In this document: positions 31,813 to 42,459 of the stretch, one piece after another
How positions within the stretch are numbered: the first letter of the stretch is position 1
Layout of the letters: each line of letters opens with the position of its first letter
DNA from: Porodaedalea pini
Taxonomy: Eukaryota > Basidiomycota > Agaricomycetes > Hymenochaetales > Hymenochaetaceae
Assembly: GCA_002794775.1 (NCBI GenBank)
Contig: NBAY01000020.1
Location: 62,001 to 126,000, forward strand
Reading direction: 5' to 3'
Length of the DNA: 64,000 nucleotides
Program-made: the position numbers and the translations under genes
Notes under the pieces: generated by a model
Seen by the model: the letters and a program-made list of their open reading frames with translations, nothing else
What the model was told of the DNA's origin: nothing
The model's database searches: none

Positions 31813-33952
31813 ATGACTGCTACTATCATGATATATGAAGCGCAGCGGGCCACGACGCCGACTGGAACGGGTTGGCAAATAACAAATCGCATTCCGGACC
31901 GAACGCGAAGTGCACTGATGCAACCTTTAGGGCATGCTACCCCGGAAGTAAACTTGGGCTTCCTTACCAATGATGTCTTGCCTTCATTCTCGAACAATGA
32001 CTGCCCTGTTAAAAAATAGCATCCTCGAAGGGCGTGCATTACAGCTCGCGAAGCAAATGGATAACGCTCCCAGGTAGCCTTGGCAAATCAACGCAGCACG
32101 GAAAGGTTACCTTCGCTCCTTTTGCTCCTGTTTTTGACGCAGTCAGAACTCTTGCACTCGACAAAAATATTGACGTCACGCAGACTCTTGTTCTGCTTAT
32201 GAGATTTGAATCAGCACTCATCGCAGTAAGCGGAGTTTTTGACAACACCGATTCTATTTACCGACTACAGCGATATAGGAATTTATAAATTTCATTACGA
32301 TCTTACTTCCATCTGCCTTCATGTCAGAATTTGAACCAGAAGGTGTCCCAACATTTGCTGGCGACGCCACGAAGGAGCTACTCATATGTGTCATCCATGT
32401 CAACGGATTGAAGTTTGAAGTTGAGAGGCCCTTCCGGACTACGGTACTGATGTACTGTTCGGACAAGATGCGAGAGTCTTTAAGATCAGGACGGAGGGTT
32501 TTAATACCGAGTGCGTTCTAAAGGATGTCTGGACTGACGATAATCGCGGATTCGGACTTGCAAGCTACAACAAAGTTCTGGAGGCAATTGGGAAAGGATT
32601 CGATATAGACACCAAAGGAAAATCATGTGCTTATCCTCCAGCATTCATGGACCATTGTTTGATCACCATCGACGGGCAAGAAGAGCCTATGACTAACGCT
32701 GCAAGCCGCGGACACGAGCCTCCTTTCGATCGTACCTTCGATCTCTTCGTGCGAGAAGACAAGACATATGGCGTTCAAATCAGCACTACGGCTCTCTACA
32801 CCACCGGAACGAGGACACTGGATAAAGCAACGGCTCAGGTCTCGACACGCGGACCACGAGGTGATGCTGCCTTCGAAAATACATTCAAGTCCGTCATCAA
32901 GCAGAACAAGGTTAGCGATACTCAGAAGAGCATCGCATTCCTGGTGTCAACCGCTAGGGAAGTTCAAGACCAGAACAAGACCAAGTTAATCATTCGTGCT
33001 CTACAAGGTGACCGGAGAGATGGCCTACACCACAGGGAACATTACCAAGTTGGCATTGACCCCGTCTTTACCATCATGAACTTCTCTAACGTGCATGTCG
33101 CATTAAGGGGCAACGCAAAAGGTATGCTTTCCCTCCCTCTTTGAGAATGTATGTAACTGATTAGTTTGCGATAAGTCATGGATCGGATGCATGAATGTTG
33201 ATGGGAATATCGAGAAATCAGTTCGAAGATTTCATTTCGTGACAGGAACTGTGGTCTGATCAGTGACTTCGAACACGCGAAACGGGAGAACACTGATGAT
33301 GCACATGAGTTGCGAACCGTACGCTTTCCTCCTATTGAACTTGAATGCTTCGTTACTGAAATTTGTCATTGGTCAGGGTACTTTGAACTTCATGACTGAT
33401 GAGGTCGAATGTGGCCGCTACAATCATCTCCCCCAGAAGTCATTCGAAGAATTATACAGGCAGTTTACGTTGATGATGGAAGGAAAGGAACCTCAACTCG
33501 ACTCGCAGGCCCTTTCCGTCCCGGTATTCTTCTACAATGGCATCCATGACATGGAATCATTGTGGTGGATCTGTATCCGGGTACTCTTCTTCTATAACGA
33601 CAAATCCCAAAAGAAGATGGATTACTCCGAAGCAAAAGTTCGGAAAGATAGCATGCAAAGATTATTCTCAAGGACTCCAATGGACAACGACCGCTCTGTT
33701 TTCCTCAGTCATACATTTTTCTTCAGGGAGATGGTCAAATGGTTTCCCAACTCGTTTGCTCAAATCAGAAAGGTCCTCAACCTTCTGCGGGGAATCATCA
33801 TTGTTTTTTATCGCAAGTTCGAGGCTGCGTTTCCCGATATCAAGCGAGAAATAGTTGAAGAAATGTATGACCCGTTTCAGAAATGTTTGGAAGGGTGCGT
33901 GAATCTCGTGGATGGCATTAAGCTCTCGCGTTACAACGCCAAACAACGGTAA
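31813..33952 (+). pseudogene. Second FunK1-like kinase gene, probably broken
   Basis: Blocks in order: an N-terminal region (31813-32019); FAPFAPVFDAVRTLAL with FDNTDSIYRL (32130-32270); CVIHVNGLKFEVERPF (32385-32430); FGQDARVFKI then GFGLASYNKVLEAIGKG (from 32457); LIIRALQG and HHREHYQVG (about 33000); and, after an intron at 33120-33243, GLISDFEHAKREN, followed by a second intron (about 33319-33377) and GTLNFM and HDMESLWWICIRVLFF (33545-33595), to the stop at 33950-33952. This block order is that of the FunK1-like family. Between RPFRTTV and FGQDAR the frame changes within about ten bases at a GTACTGAT-GTACTG duplication, too short to be an intron. The usual HRD catalytic loop is not evident. 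A non-functional or pseudokinase copy is most likely. Confidence 0.55.
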
Positions 33953-34346
33953 CGCGATGGAAGGGAGGGCGGCCGCTGTGGAAATCCACGAAAGGGATGC
34001 CCAAAAAGTCAAGAGGTTCGACTTCACTGCTCTTCGCTGCTGAAAGCGAACCACCCACATAGTGTCAGTATCTTCTCCGCACACACCCACTACAGCGAGA
34101 ATGTCCACCTGGAAGACAGAGCGATTACTCCTGGTACGAACATGTTGTATTATTTACAAGTACGAACAAAGCAAAGCAAGAAAGCGAATAGAGAATCTGA
34201 TATATAGTTCGTCGAGCAGTGTCTTTGAATACCTTTTTGTTTTTGGAAACAGATTAACTATGGCCGTCCCTAATACTCGTCCATCAGTTCTTCTCTTGGA
34301 TGTCCTCAGCTCAGAGAAACCTCCATATTTGCGTCTGTTCCAAGCA
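33953..34346. other. Intergenic between convergent genes
   Basis: The 3' ends of the FunK1-like gene and the peroxiredoxin gene face each other here. No other feature was seen. Confidence 0.5.
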
Positions 34347-35639
34347 TCATACTGAAGAGGCTGCTGCCGGTGCCTGGGGCGTCCCACCAGCAGGCCAATT
34401 CTCTCCAACCGTCTGCTCAACTTGAGGAGCAGGTGCAACAGCAGTAGAAATGCTCGGCTCGGGCGGCTCGATCGCTACGGTAGCAGCTGCACTCGCTGCG
34501 GCAACATCTGCAGAGTCGGGCGCTTCTACCGCTTCCGGTACACTCGTATTGCCGGTCTCAAGTGCGCGGATGAATTCGAGTGCGAGGCGCGGGCTATTTG
34601 AAGAAAAACTCAGCATAACATTTCTTTTCTATATGCCGCAGCAGGTCCCGCCTACTCCTCCCAATACAGGAATTAGACATCGGAGTTGCTGATGGAACTG
34701 ACCTATCTGCCGGCTTCACAGGCATTCTCTTATCGACGAGCTTGCCGCCAGCAAACACAAAGTGGCTCCTTGCTGTCTTCTTGGCACTTCCGGTCAGTTT
34801 CTCAATGAGCGAGCGCTCCGGGTCAGAAACGAGCGGGAAGGGGAGAGATTTCTATGGGCATGAGCGTCAGTCGGTTTCAATCAGAAAACCCGATTACTCG
34901 ATCAGAAAGGACGCCAAGACAGAGAGATATAACGCACTTTGTCCTTCCATTTTTTCTGCTTGTCAGGAGCATCAGCCGAAAGACAATACACAGCGAAGTC
35001 GAGCGCAGTGAAGTCCGAGCTGAGATCACGGAAGCCGCACGCCTGAGTTGTGCAACCCGCTGTGAGTAGACGTACGTTAGCATTAAGCTTTCTCTAATCC
35101 ATCCTCCGCACACAAACAGAGGAAACATGAACGGAGAAAGGGGAAAAGGATGAAAAGGAACTAAACATACGTGTATCAGCCTTCGGCACCAAGAAAAGCA
35201 CGACGCCCTTCTTATTCGCGGCGAGATCCTGCACCTTCACGTCCTCACCCTGTTCATTCTTGAGAACAAGCTCAGGAAGAGCGTCGCCGAGCTTTATTCC
35301 TTCTCCGTCTCCTTCCCCATTGGCCGTTTTCACCTGTATCAAACAACGTCTATTAGAGGACACGGCGAAAGTGAGAGCAGGGGGAAGAGCGCAATATGAA
35401 ACCTTTTTCGCGCCCGCCTTTGCGTCGGAGGCACCAGCATCCGCGAGGTCGTCCGCAGAGCGTTTCTTCGTCGCCTTCGGGGCGGCCTTCTTACCCTTGC
35501 CCGCCGCACCGTTGCTCACCGCGCTGGCAGTCGTACCGATACGTGAAGAGCGGCGCGGTGCGATAGCTTCTTTTTCTTCCACCTTCTGCTCCTCGTCTAC
35601 GACCATCTTCGTGTTTTGGGCGACGTCAGCTTCCGACAT
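34347..35639 (-). CDS. Peroxiredoxin, BCP/Dot5-type, probably nuclear
   Basis: A thiol peroxidase that reduces hydroperoxides. Exon 1 (ATG at 35639) encodes a Lys/Ala-rich basic leader (PRRSSRIG, GKGKKAAPKATKKRSADD) that looks like a nuclear-localisation region, as in yeast Dot5. After an intron comes LGDALPELVLKNEQGEDVKV and KKGVVLFLVPKADT, and after a further intron GCTTQACGFRD. There the first Cys is the peroxidatic residue and the second, five residues on, fits the resolving Cys of BCP-type enzymes. The next exons have FPLVSDPERSLIEKLTG and SHFVFAGGKLVDKRMPVKPAD. The last exon (from about 34601) gives LALEFIRALE and an unusual Ala/Pro-rich tail of about 70 residues. Five exons with short introns are inferred. 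The frame is intact. Confidence 0.88.
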
Positions 35640-36236
35640 CGGTTTGTTTCTCGAGATTGTAGGAGTAGCTGTGTGTAAGGAAACGGGCGGAAGCCCGCAT
35701 TACTCAGTCAGCAAGCTTCTCTAATTTTCACACAACTTCCACCTTACCTGTGTTTCGCTGCCGACCGCGTCGAAACGAGGAAAAAAACTCCTCGAAGTCG
35801 ATCGTTTTCAAGCTGTGTGTTGGGTCAACTGGAAGTGCACTTGACCAAGCACGGGCGCTGATCGGGATGGTGCGGTCGTGAGAGGGGGACACGAGACGCA
35901 CATATAGAAATGGAGAAACACGAGACACGGGTGCCGAGCGCGTACGTAACGCGTTTTGTGACATCTCTCTTATGAAGCAGCGTTTCAAACGGAAATAATT
36001 CGGAGGGATATTTCATTCATTTCCATACAGCAATAATACACGGTTATACAAGCAGACAAGCAGAGTCAAGTCGTTCAAAGAGAGTGGAATTCCAGTGGAA
36101 TGGGAATACTCCGCGCAGAGATCCGTAAGAGTCATAAATTCAAAAGATCGTGAAATCGTAGCACAATCGCCTATTCTCCAGCCTCATCATTTTACCGGTC
36201 TCATATCTCCACATACAGACCTCTGAAAGAACGCGA
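35640..36236. other. Intergenic (peroxiredoxin promoter side)
   Basis: Upstream DNA of the peroxiredoxin gene and downstream DNA of the CPL1-like gene, both on the minus strand. No coding similarity. Confidence 0.5.
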
Positions 36237-39200
36237 TCACATACTCGCAGAATCTCCTGCGACCGCACCTCCAGCAGCACCGGCATCCGCGTCGGGGGTC
36301 TCGATAGCTGGGACGTCGGAGTTGGCATCGGTGGCGGCACCTGAGGTATCAGAAACAGCAGCGTCGGCATCCTCAGTCACAGAAGGTGAAGGTGCAGATG
36401 CTGAAGACGTTTCCAGAGTCGGAGCTGCATCCGTCACGCCATCAGCAGAATCGGAGCCAGAATTGGAGGTTGCCTGGTCCGCTACGGCGGACAAGCTTGC
36501 ATCCTCTGTATTAGGAATCGCAAATAAGGCTGGAACAGAGACTTGAGAGGTGTCGGCAGTTGGAGTATCGGAGGCACCGTCCATTGCTGCGTCTGCTGTT
36601 GCTAAGACATCACCTGAGTTCACATTTGAGTTTGAAGCCGACGTTGCATCATCGACTGCGTTGGCGGGCGTTGAGGTAGCATCGGCGTCATTGGTATCCA
36701 TAGTCGGTCCAGCACTCGTGCCTGCGTTTACAGCATCCGTCACGGCAGCTGCTGCCCCTCCCTCTAGCTCAGGGAGAGAGTCAGTAGGGAGACCAACCGA
36801 ACCTGTACCTGGGTTCGTCGGCAAGTCTACATCTCCGTCTTGCACGTCAGGAGGCGAAGCATTGAGTCCAGAGAGGCGCACGCGGGGGAGCGCAGCCACG
36901 TTGTCCGCATCAGTTCCCGTTCCCGTTCCCACACCCGGCAGAGTCTCGTTGTCTGGGCCCGAAGTAGGCTCTGGAATGGAGTCGGAGCTAGCTCCATTTA
37001 GGCCTTGGTCGCCAGCAGGAGGAGCCGCGTTGTTCTGCGCAAGTCTTCCCTCAGGCTCTGCATCGTCAGAATCGACAGTCGGAGTCGTGTTGTCAGGGCC
37101 CGGGGCAGACTCCGTTACGGAGTCAGAGCCAGACCCCTCTGAGTCCTGGTCTCCAACAGGATGCGCCGCATTGTTCTGTACAAGTCTGCCCCCGGACTCT
37201 GCATTGTCAGAGTTGCCAATTGCAGTTGCGTTGTCGGGACCTGGAGTAGATTCTGGAACGGAGGCGGAGCTAGCTCCATCTGGGCCTTGGTCGCCAGTAG
37301 GAGGCGCCGCATTGTTCTGTACAAGTCTTCCCCCAGGCTGTGCGCTATCAGAATCGCCAGCAGGAGTCGCATCGTCGAAGCTCGGAGCAGCCTCTGAAAC
37401 GGAGTCTGGGTCTTGGCCTCCAGCAGGAGCCAGTGCATTGGCCTGTGTAAGTCTTCCCTTAGGATCTGCATCGTCACCACCATTGGCTGGCGTCACGCTG
37501 TTTGCTCCAGCAGGAGAGTTGGGCACAGAGTTAGAGCCATCCGTGTTGGTTGGTACTCCATCTTCACCGGTCGCAGCAGCATCACCAAGTCCGGCCTCAC
37601 TTCCCACCGCACCAGCAAAGAGCCTGTGGAACGCGAATGGGTGGCGAGCATTCGAGTCTTCGGGCTCAGACGCGCCTGCTGAGTCGGTAGGAAGGGTTTT
37701 CGCATTGAAGAGGGCCAAGGTATCTGTATCCGGAGTTGCATCTGCACCTGCATCTGAAGCATCGGCCCCAGCATTTGAAAAAGCTGCATCGAAGGCCGTT
37801 GCACTCTCCACGCCTTCATCGGCACCCGCGTCCGCATTATCGAGTGCCGCACCTATTTCCGATGCAATGGTAGACGCAGGGGAGCCAGCATGAGCAGCGT
37901 CAAGACGGAGACGCGTCAGAGTTGTGCCGGCATCAGGCGTCTCTCCCTCACCAATCGTATCAGAAGCAGCAAGATCTACCGCAGCGCTCAAACCTGCCGG
38001 GTCAATTCCAGCATCAGGAGGATTTCCGGTAGGCGCAGGAACAGCAACAGTGTCGGCATTGGGAGCACCTGCGAAGAACCGTCCAAACCCAAACCTTCCT
38101 CCCGGAGCAGGTGCACCAGAACCAGGGTCGACATCCGTGCCGTCACCCAGTGCCCCCCCAAGGTCAAAGTTCACGTCCGGAGCCGGGGTCGTCGCCGGGA
38201 TCAGGTTAGAGTTTGCGCCTTCATCAGCAGCGTTGGCACCAGCCAAAGCAAGGTCGAGCGCACCGGACGCAGGATCAGGCGCGCCGACTCCACTCGTATC
38301 GTCTCCAGTAGCATCTCCACCAGGCAGAGCGTGGAAGCCAGTCAGGCGAAGGCGCGGAATCGCCGTCGGTACATCATCCACATCCGGCGCGCCCGTTGCG
38401 AGGTTCGTAAAGCCAAGCTTCGGTGCGGAAGGACCCGTGACGCCCGCCGCTGCCGCATCAGCCATGTCCAAACCGAGACCAAATCCCATTCCCGGGGATG
38501 TACCCGGCACACCCAAAGCTGGAGCAGCAAGATTCGGGAACTTATCGTTGATGCCCGCCTCGTTCTGCCCAAGGCCGAGCCCAAGACCAAGACCAGGGCC
38601 GGGACCGAGCTCTGGCCCGTGATTTACGCCTGTACGCGCGTTGGAGAAACGAGCCGAACCCTCAGGAGTAGCAAAAGGAGAAGGAGAGGTGGAGGGAGAG
38701 GCGGATGGAGAGGCGGATGGAGAGGCGGCATCGGCACCTTGGAATTTCCCTGTCTCTGTCGAGGTTGGAGTTGCTGAGCCCAAAGAGGTGGCGTCCTTCG
38801 AAGATGTAGTGGTAGAAGTAGGCCTTAGGAGAGGCATCCTAGCGGGAACGTATCGCTCGTTGTCTAGTGCTCCACTCTCGCCTGCGTTCGCGCTAGCAGC
38901 ATTACCGGACGTATTCGGGACACAGTTCTCGCCCGAAGGCGCAACCATCCATCCGACGTCACACGTCTGTACAACGCATCGGCCACCTGAGCAGCTCACA
39001 TCCGCGACTCCCTCCAGCGCGGAGCAGTCAACACCCATCTCTTCCTCACGTTTTGCATAACCAGACTCGAACGCGGAAAACGGAGAAGGTGGAGGGATAA
39101 TGCACCCGCCGCAGCTCTCTAGGCTTCTCTGTGTATCGACACACTCCGTCGTGCGCCGCCCACGCGGTGCATACGCACCGCATAGAGACTCTTGCGGTGC

Positions 39201-39923
39201 ACAACCAGCATCTTGGGCTTCCTGGGCCTGCGAATTCGAGAATGATCCGGTAGGGGCGGCAGCATCCGATTGGAATGCACCGTGTGGACGAGGAAACGGC
39301 CGAAGCGGCGGACGCGCAAAGGGACGATGGGGAGATGCGCGCTCACGAGTAATTGGGGTTGGGCACGCGTCTAAGGCATCGTTGCGCTCGACAGTCGTTG
39401 AAGGACACCCTGTCGGGAATGTGCCGCATTGGCCGCCGCAAATAGTGTTTGGCGGCGCACATGTGCAAGTTTTTGTTTTCCTTCCTCGCAAGTTAGAAGA
39501 TACATGCTGGAAGCCGTCCATGCACTCAAATCCACATGGATCGTCACGAGAGCATTGCGCGACTGCGTGAGACGGGTAGACACAGCGTTGTGCTGCGTGA
39601 GACTCAACAACATATGCCTCAAAGGCGCGCTCGACGTCGGTCGCATCTACGCTGTCAAGGCGCGAGGACCGAAGGAAAGATTGAATAGATGACGTGCAGA
39701 GACACTGTTGCACAAGTACATCTTCTCCACTGGTGCTTGACGAGTTCGCACAGGAAATTGAGTTAAGAATGTCAGAGAGCGGCGCCTCAACATAGACGCA
39801 CGTATCCAGGATTGGTGATGGGGTGCGGCGTGTGACACGGTGTTGCACCGGCTCCAGCCCCGCTACACCTGGAAGGAGGGGGAAAATGAGAGAAGAGAAG
39901 AGTGATAACGCTGCAAGGTGCAT
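36237..39923 (-). CDS. CPL1-like secreted cysteine-rich protein with long low-complexity tail
   Basis: A single-exon frame of 1228 residues. A signal peptide (MHLAALSLFSSLIFPLLPGVAG) is followed by a Cys-rich N-terminal half. That half has CGFECMDGFQHV and CGGQCGTFPTGC near residues 130-175, and the CPL1-like domain at about 240-340 (CGAYAPRG, ESCGGCIIPPPSPFS, GVDCSALEGVADVSCSGGRC, TCDVGWM-x-x-SGENCV). CPL1 is a secreted cysteine-rich protein of Cryptococcus, and related domains are common in basidiomycete secretomes. The remaining roughly 870 residues are Ala/Asp/Gly/Pro/Ser-rich and include about four tandem repeats of 39-47 residues starting GRL-x-QNNA (DNA about 36940-37470). No C-terminal hydrophobic GPI-type tail is present, so it is probably shed or wall-associated. 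Such a long tail is unusual for the family. The low-complexity DNA also produces long antisense frames, which I discount. Confidence 0.82.
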   Translation of the reverse strand: MHLAALSLFSSLIFPLLPGVAGLEPVQHRVTRRTPSPILDTCVYVEAPLSDILNSISCANSSSTSGEDVLVQQCLCTSSIQSFLRSSRLDSVDATDVERAFEAYVVESHAAQRCVYPSHAVAQCSRDDPCGFECMDGFQHVSSNLRGRKTKTCTCAPPNTICGGQCGTFPTGCPSTTVERNDALDACPTPITRERASPHRPFARPPLRPFPRPHGAFQSDAAAPTGSFSNSQAQEAQDAGCAPQESLCGAYAPRGRRTTECVDTQRSLESCGGCIIPPPSPFSAFESGYAKREEEMGVDCSALEGVADVSCSGGRCVVQTCDVGWMVAPSGENCVPNTSGNAASANAGESGALDNERYVPARMPLLRPTSTTTSSKDATSLGSATPTSTETGKFQGADAASPSASPSASPSTSPSPFATPEGSARFSNARTGVNHGPELGPGPGLGLGLGLGQNEAGINDKFPNLAAPALGVPGTSPGMGFGLGLDMADAAAAGVTGPSAPKLGFTNLATGAPDVDDVPTAIPRLRLTGFHALPGGDATGDDTSGVGAPDPASGALDLALAGANAADEGANSNLIPATTPAPDVNFDLGGALGDGTDVDPGSGAPAPGGRFGFGRFFAGAPNADTVAVPAPTGNPPDAGIDPAGLSAAVDLAASDTIGEGETPDAGTTLTRLRLDAAHAGSPASTIASEIGAALDNADAGADEGVESATAFDAAFSNAGADASDAGADATPDTDTLALFNAKTLPTDSAGASEPEDSNARHPFAFHRLFAGAVGSEAGLGDAAATGEDGVPTNTDGSNSVPNSPAGANSVTPANGGDDADPKGRLTQANALAPAGGQDPDSVSEAAPSFDDATPAGDSDSAQPGGRLVQNNAAPPTGDQGPDGASSASVPESTPGPDNATAIGNSDNAESGGRLVQNNAAHPVGDQDSEGSGSDSVTESAPGPDNTTPTVDSDDAEPEGRLAQNNAAPPAGDQGLNGASSDSIPEPTSGPDNETLPGVGTGTGTDADNVAALPRVRLSGLNASPPDVQDGDVDLPTNPGTGSVGLPTDSLPELEGGAAAAVTDAVNAGTSAGPTMDTNDADATSTPANAVDDATSASNSNVNSGDVLATADAAMDGASDTPTADTSQVSVPALFAIPNTEDASLSAVADQATSNSGSDSADGVTDAAPTLETSSASAPSPSVTEDADAAVSDTSGAATDANSDVPAIETPDADAGAAGGAVAGDSASM
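36940..37470 (-). repeat. Coding minisatellite in the CPL1-like gene
   Basis: Three to four imperfect tandem units, the full ones 141 bp (47 residues), each starting GRL(V/A/T)QNNA and including GPDN and a D-S-D/DNAE-like end. Repeat number is likely to vary between strains. Confidence 0.75.
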
Positions 39924-40524
39924 TCGTCCGATATAGCAGTCCTAGTCCTGTGGTTGGTGTAGAGTTTGCAGTTGGCACGTATAGGATAAAGGAATGTGTG
40001 GATGTAGTGAGTAGGATTCTGCTGGACAGAATTGGAGTGAAGATGGTTGGAGGAAGCCAACTAGGATGGGCTGACCGTCCTTCCTTTAACATACTCGAGA
40101 GGTGTCAGCCACTCCTAAAGTAAGGCCCAGATTCATTCTGAACTTGACCAACGCATTCTGGAAACTCCTGCGTACGATACGGTACATGTCCCTGGTCCAT
40201 ATATGGTTGATATTGTCTCTTTGAAGATTTCGACTCCTTTGTGTGATCCTTGCGCTTTCGAGTTGGTACTGTGAAGATCATCCAGGTCGAGGAAGAGAAG
40301 AGAGTGAAAACATGAGTAAACAAACTGTATCTTATCTAATCTATTATTCTGTGAAACGGCAAGCGTGGGCGTCGATCCTCAAAACCTTGTTTTTGCCTCT
40401 TCTTTCTCCCATTCCTATCTACTTATCTATGCAGTACTCTCACCCCTTCATTCGCTGCCATCTTGTAAAACTCATCAGGGTTAAGCCCTGGTAGCACAGC
40501 AAAAGCAAGAAAGAAAGGAACGGG
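39924..40524. other. Divergent intergenic region
   Basis: Shared upstream DNA of the minus-strand CPL1-like gene and the plus-strand deacetylase gene. Nothing else was recognised. Confidence 0.5.
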
Positions 40525-42459
40525 ATGTCCAATACTGACTCGAATTCCCCGAAACGCGAAATCTTGGTTGGGTTCGGCGTCGATGTTGACGCCGTCGCGG
40601 GTTGGTACGTTTATCCCTTCACCCCTCGCTTTCACATCCCTCTATTTAGCACTGGATGGCTCCAATTCCATGTATAACTCCTCTCGCTTGCTACAATTAT
40701 ATCGAACCTTCTACGCGAGAACATGAAGCAAACACAGACTAACGCGCTATGAGGACAGGCTAGGCTCATACGGCGGCGAAGACTCACCACTGGACATTTC
40801 ACGTGTATGTATCCCTCTTTATTAATATTCAGCTTTATAGTACCAATGTGACTAATTCATACACAGGGCATGTACGCAGGCGAAGTTGGCGTTCCACGCC
40901 TCCTCAAGCTCTTCGAACGCTTCGGAATTAAGACGACCTGGTTCATCCCTGGTACGTCCAGACTTCTGCTGTATCTCAGCAGGACTATCAGACTGATGTT
41001 CTTTCACTCGCGTAATCTATTGACTCGAACTTGGGTTCCGAACAGGTCACAGCCTCGAGACATTCCCGGAACAACTTGCCGCTGTGCGCGATGCCGGACA
41101 CGAGATGTACGTATATCCTTTCTCTGTCTCTTGCACGTAGGCTCTTCGTTCATTTTATATCCACCTCTTTCTTTTTAGTGGGCTACACGGCTACTCACAT
41201 GAGGTGCGTCTCATCTTTCGATCATATCCAATACTCGCTACAAACCCCACTAAACATTGCATATCAGAATCCGAAGTCTCTATCCGTTGAACAGCAGCGC
41301 GACATCCTCAACCACACACACTCCCTCCTCACAGACTTCTGCGGGGGTATAGCCCCTAAGGGGAGCGTTGCGCCGTGGTGGGAGACGAGCCGTGAAGGCA
41401 CAGATCTGCTGCTTGAGAAGGGCATCGAATACGGTCCGTCTGTGTTATTCCACATTCTATTTTTCTATGTTGTGTGAAGCTAAACTCTTGAATGTCTTCA
41501 GATCATTCTAACATGGCTCATGAGTACGCTCTACTTTCTATATTCGGACTCTCGAGCGTGTCTGATTTCCCGGACACGAAGCTCTCAGGCGTACTACCTG
41601 CGCGACGGCGACACCTGGACTCCGATTGACTATACTGCGCGCGCCGAGACTTGGATGAAGCCCCTGCAACGAGGTAACGAAACTGGACTAGTAGAGATCC
41701 CTGGAAATTGGTGCGGTTCCTTGCATCTATCTAATGATTTGTCTGTCTTTCAACGCTAACTTATGTATGCCAGGTACCTGGATGATCTACCTCCTATGAT
41801 GCACGTGCTCAATATTTTCCTGGTAGTCCCTTTCTTTTTCTAACCAAGTGTCATTGTGCAGGTTCATCAAAGCAAGCGCGAACTCGCACGGCTGGGTGCG
41901 TTATTTCCTAATTTTCCACCTCTAATTTTTTTAACGATCAAAATGGCGCTAGGTGAACACACGCGATGTCGAGGACCTCTGGAAGGACACGTTCACTTAT
42001 CTGTACCGGTGCGTCATTCCCTACAGATCTCCACATTTTCTGGAGGGTTGGCCCTATATTGACAAAAATAAATAAATGATACGAGTCCAGAGAGGAAGAG
42101 AACTTCATCTTCCCGATCACCATCCACCCGGACGTCAGCGGGTATGTGCATACTCTCTCGTACTACTTGTACTGTCGTAGAGCGCTGAAAATGGTTGATA
42201 CTTCAAAGCCGTCCGCATGTCCTAATGATGTTGGTGCGTTCTTTGCTCGCTGCTCCTAGGCACTCGCTTTCACAGGCAACTAACACATCCGCTTCAGGAA
42301 CGCTTCATCACGTGGATCAACACGCATGAGAACATACGCTGGGTACCCATGATCGAAATGGCACGCGCCTTCCGCGCAAAGAAATCACCCGTTCCGGGCG
42401 CAAGGATGCCCGTAGGATTCATCCCTCAGGCTGCTTCCTCAAGTCCAGTTGCAGAGTAA
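40525..42459 (+). CDS. Polysaccharide deacetylase (NodB fold), many introns
   Basis: A metal-dependent deacetylase of the polysaccharide deacetylase family, PuuE/PgdA-like subgroup. The first exon (ATG at 40525) has [15 protein letters not shown], in which the two Asp residues match the catalytic-base/metal motif. Later exons have [41 protein letters not shown] and GLHGYSHE, whose two His residues spaced by three form the metal-binding H-x3-H motif. Next come [17 protein letters not shown], a conserved C-terminal block ([20 protein letters not shown]) and the end [10 protein letters not shown]. At least ten introns of about 50-90 bp interrupt it, the first at 40605 and one using a less usual acceptor (GAAG) near 41572. 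No signal peptide is seen, so it is probably cytosolic. The substrate cannot be told from sequence. Confidence 0.85.

Noticed and set aside
37000..37460. Regular repeats that might suggest a CRISPR-like array
   Set aside because: They are in-frame 141-bp coding repeats within a eukaryotic gene with no spacers.
36550..37893. A 447-codon plus-strand open frame
   Set aside because: It is antisense to the low-complexity tail of the CPL1-like gene and arises from its GC-rich repeat composition. It has no fold-like features of its own.
40105..40323. Short minus-strand frame upstream of the deacetylase
   Set aside because: Basic, Lys-rich peptide without family resemblance, in the shared promoter region.
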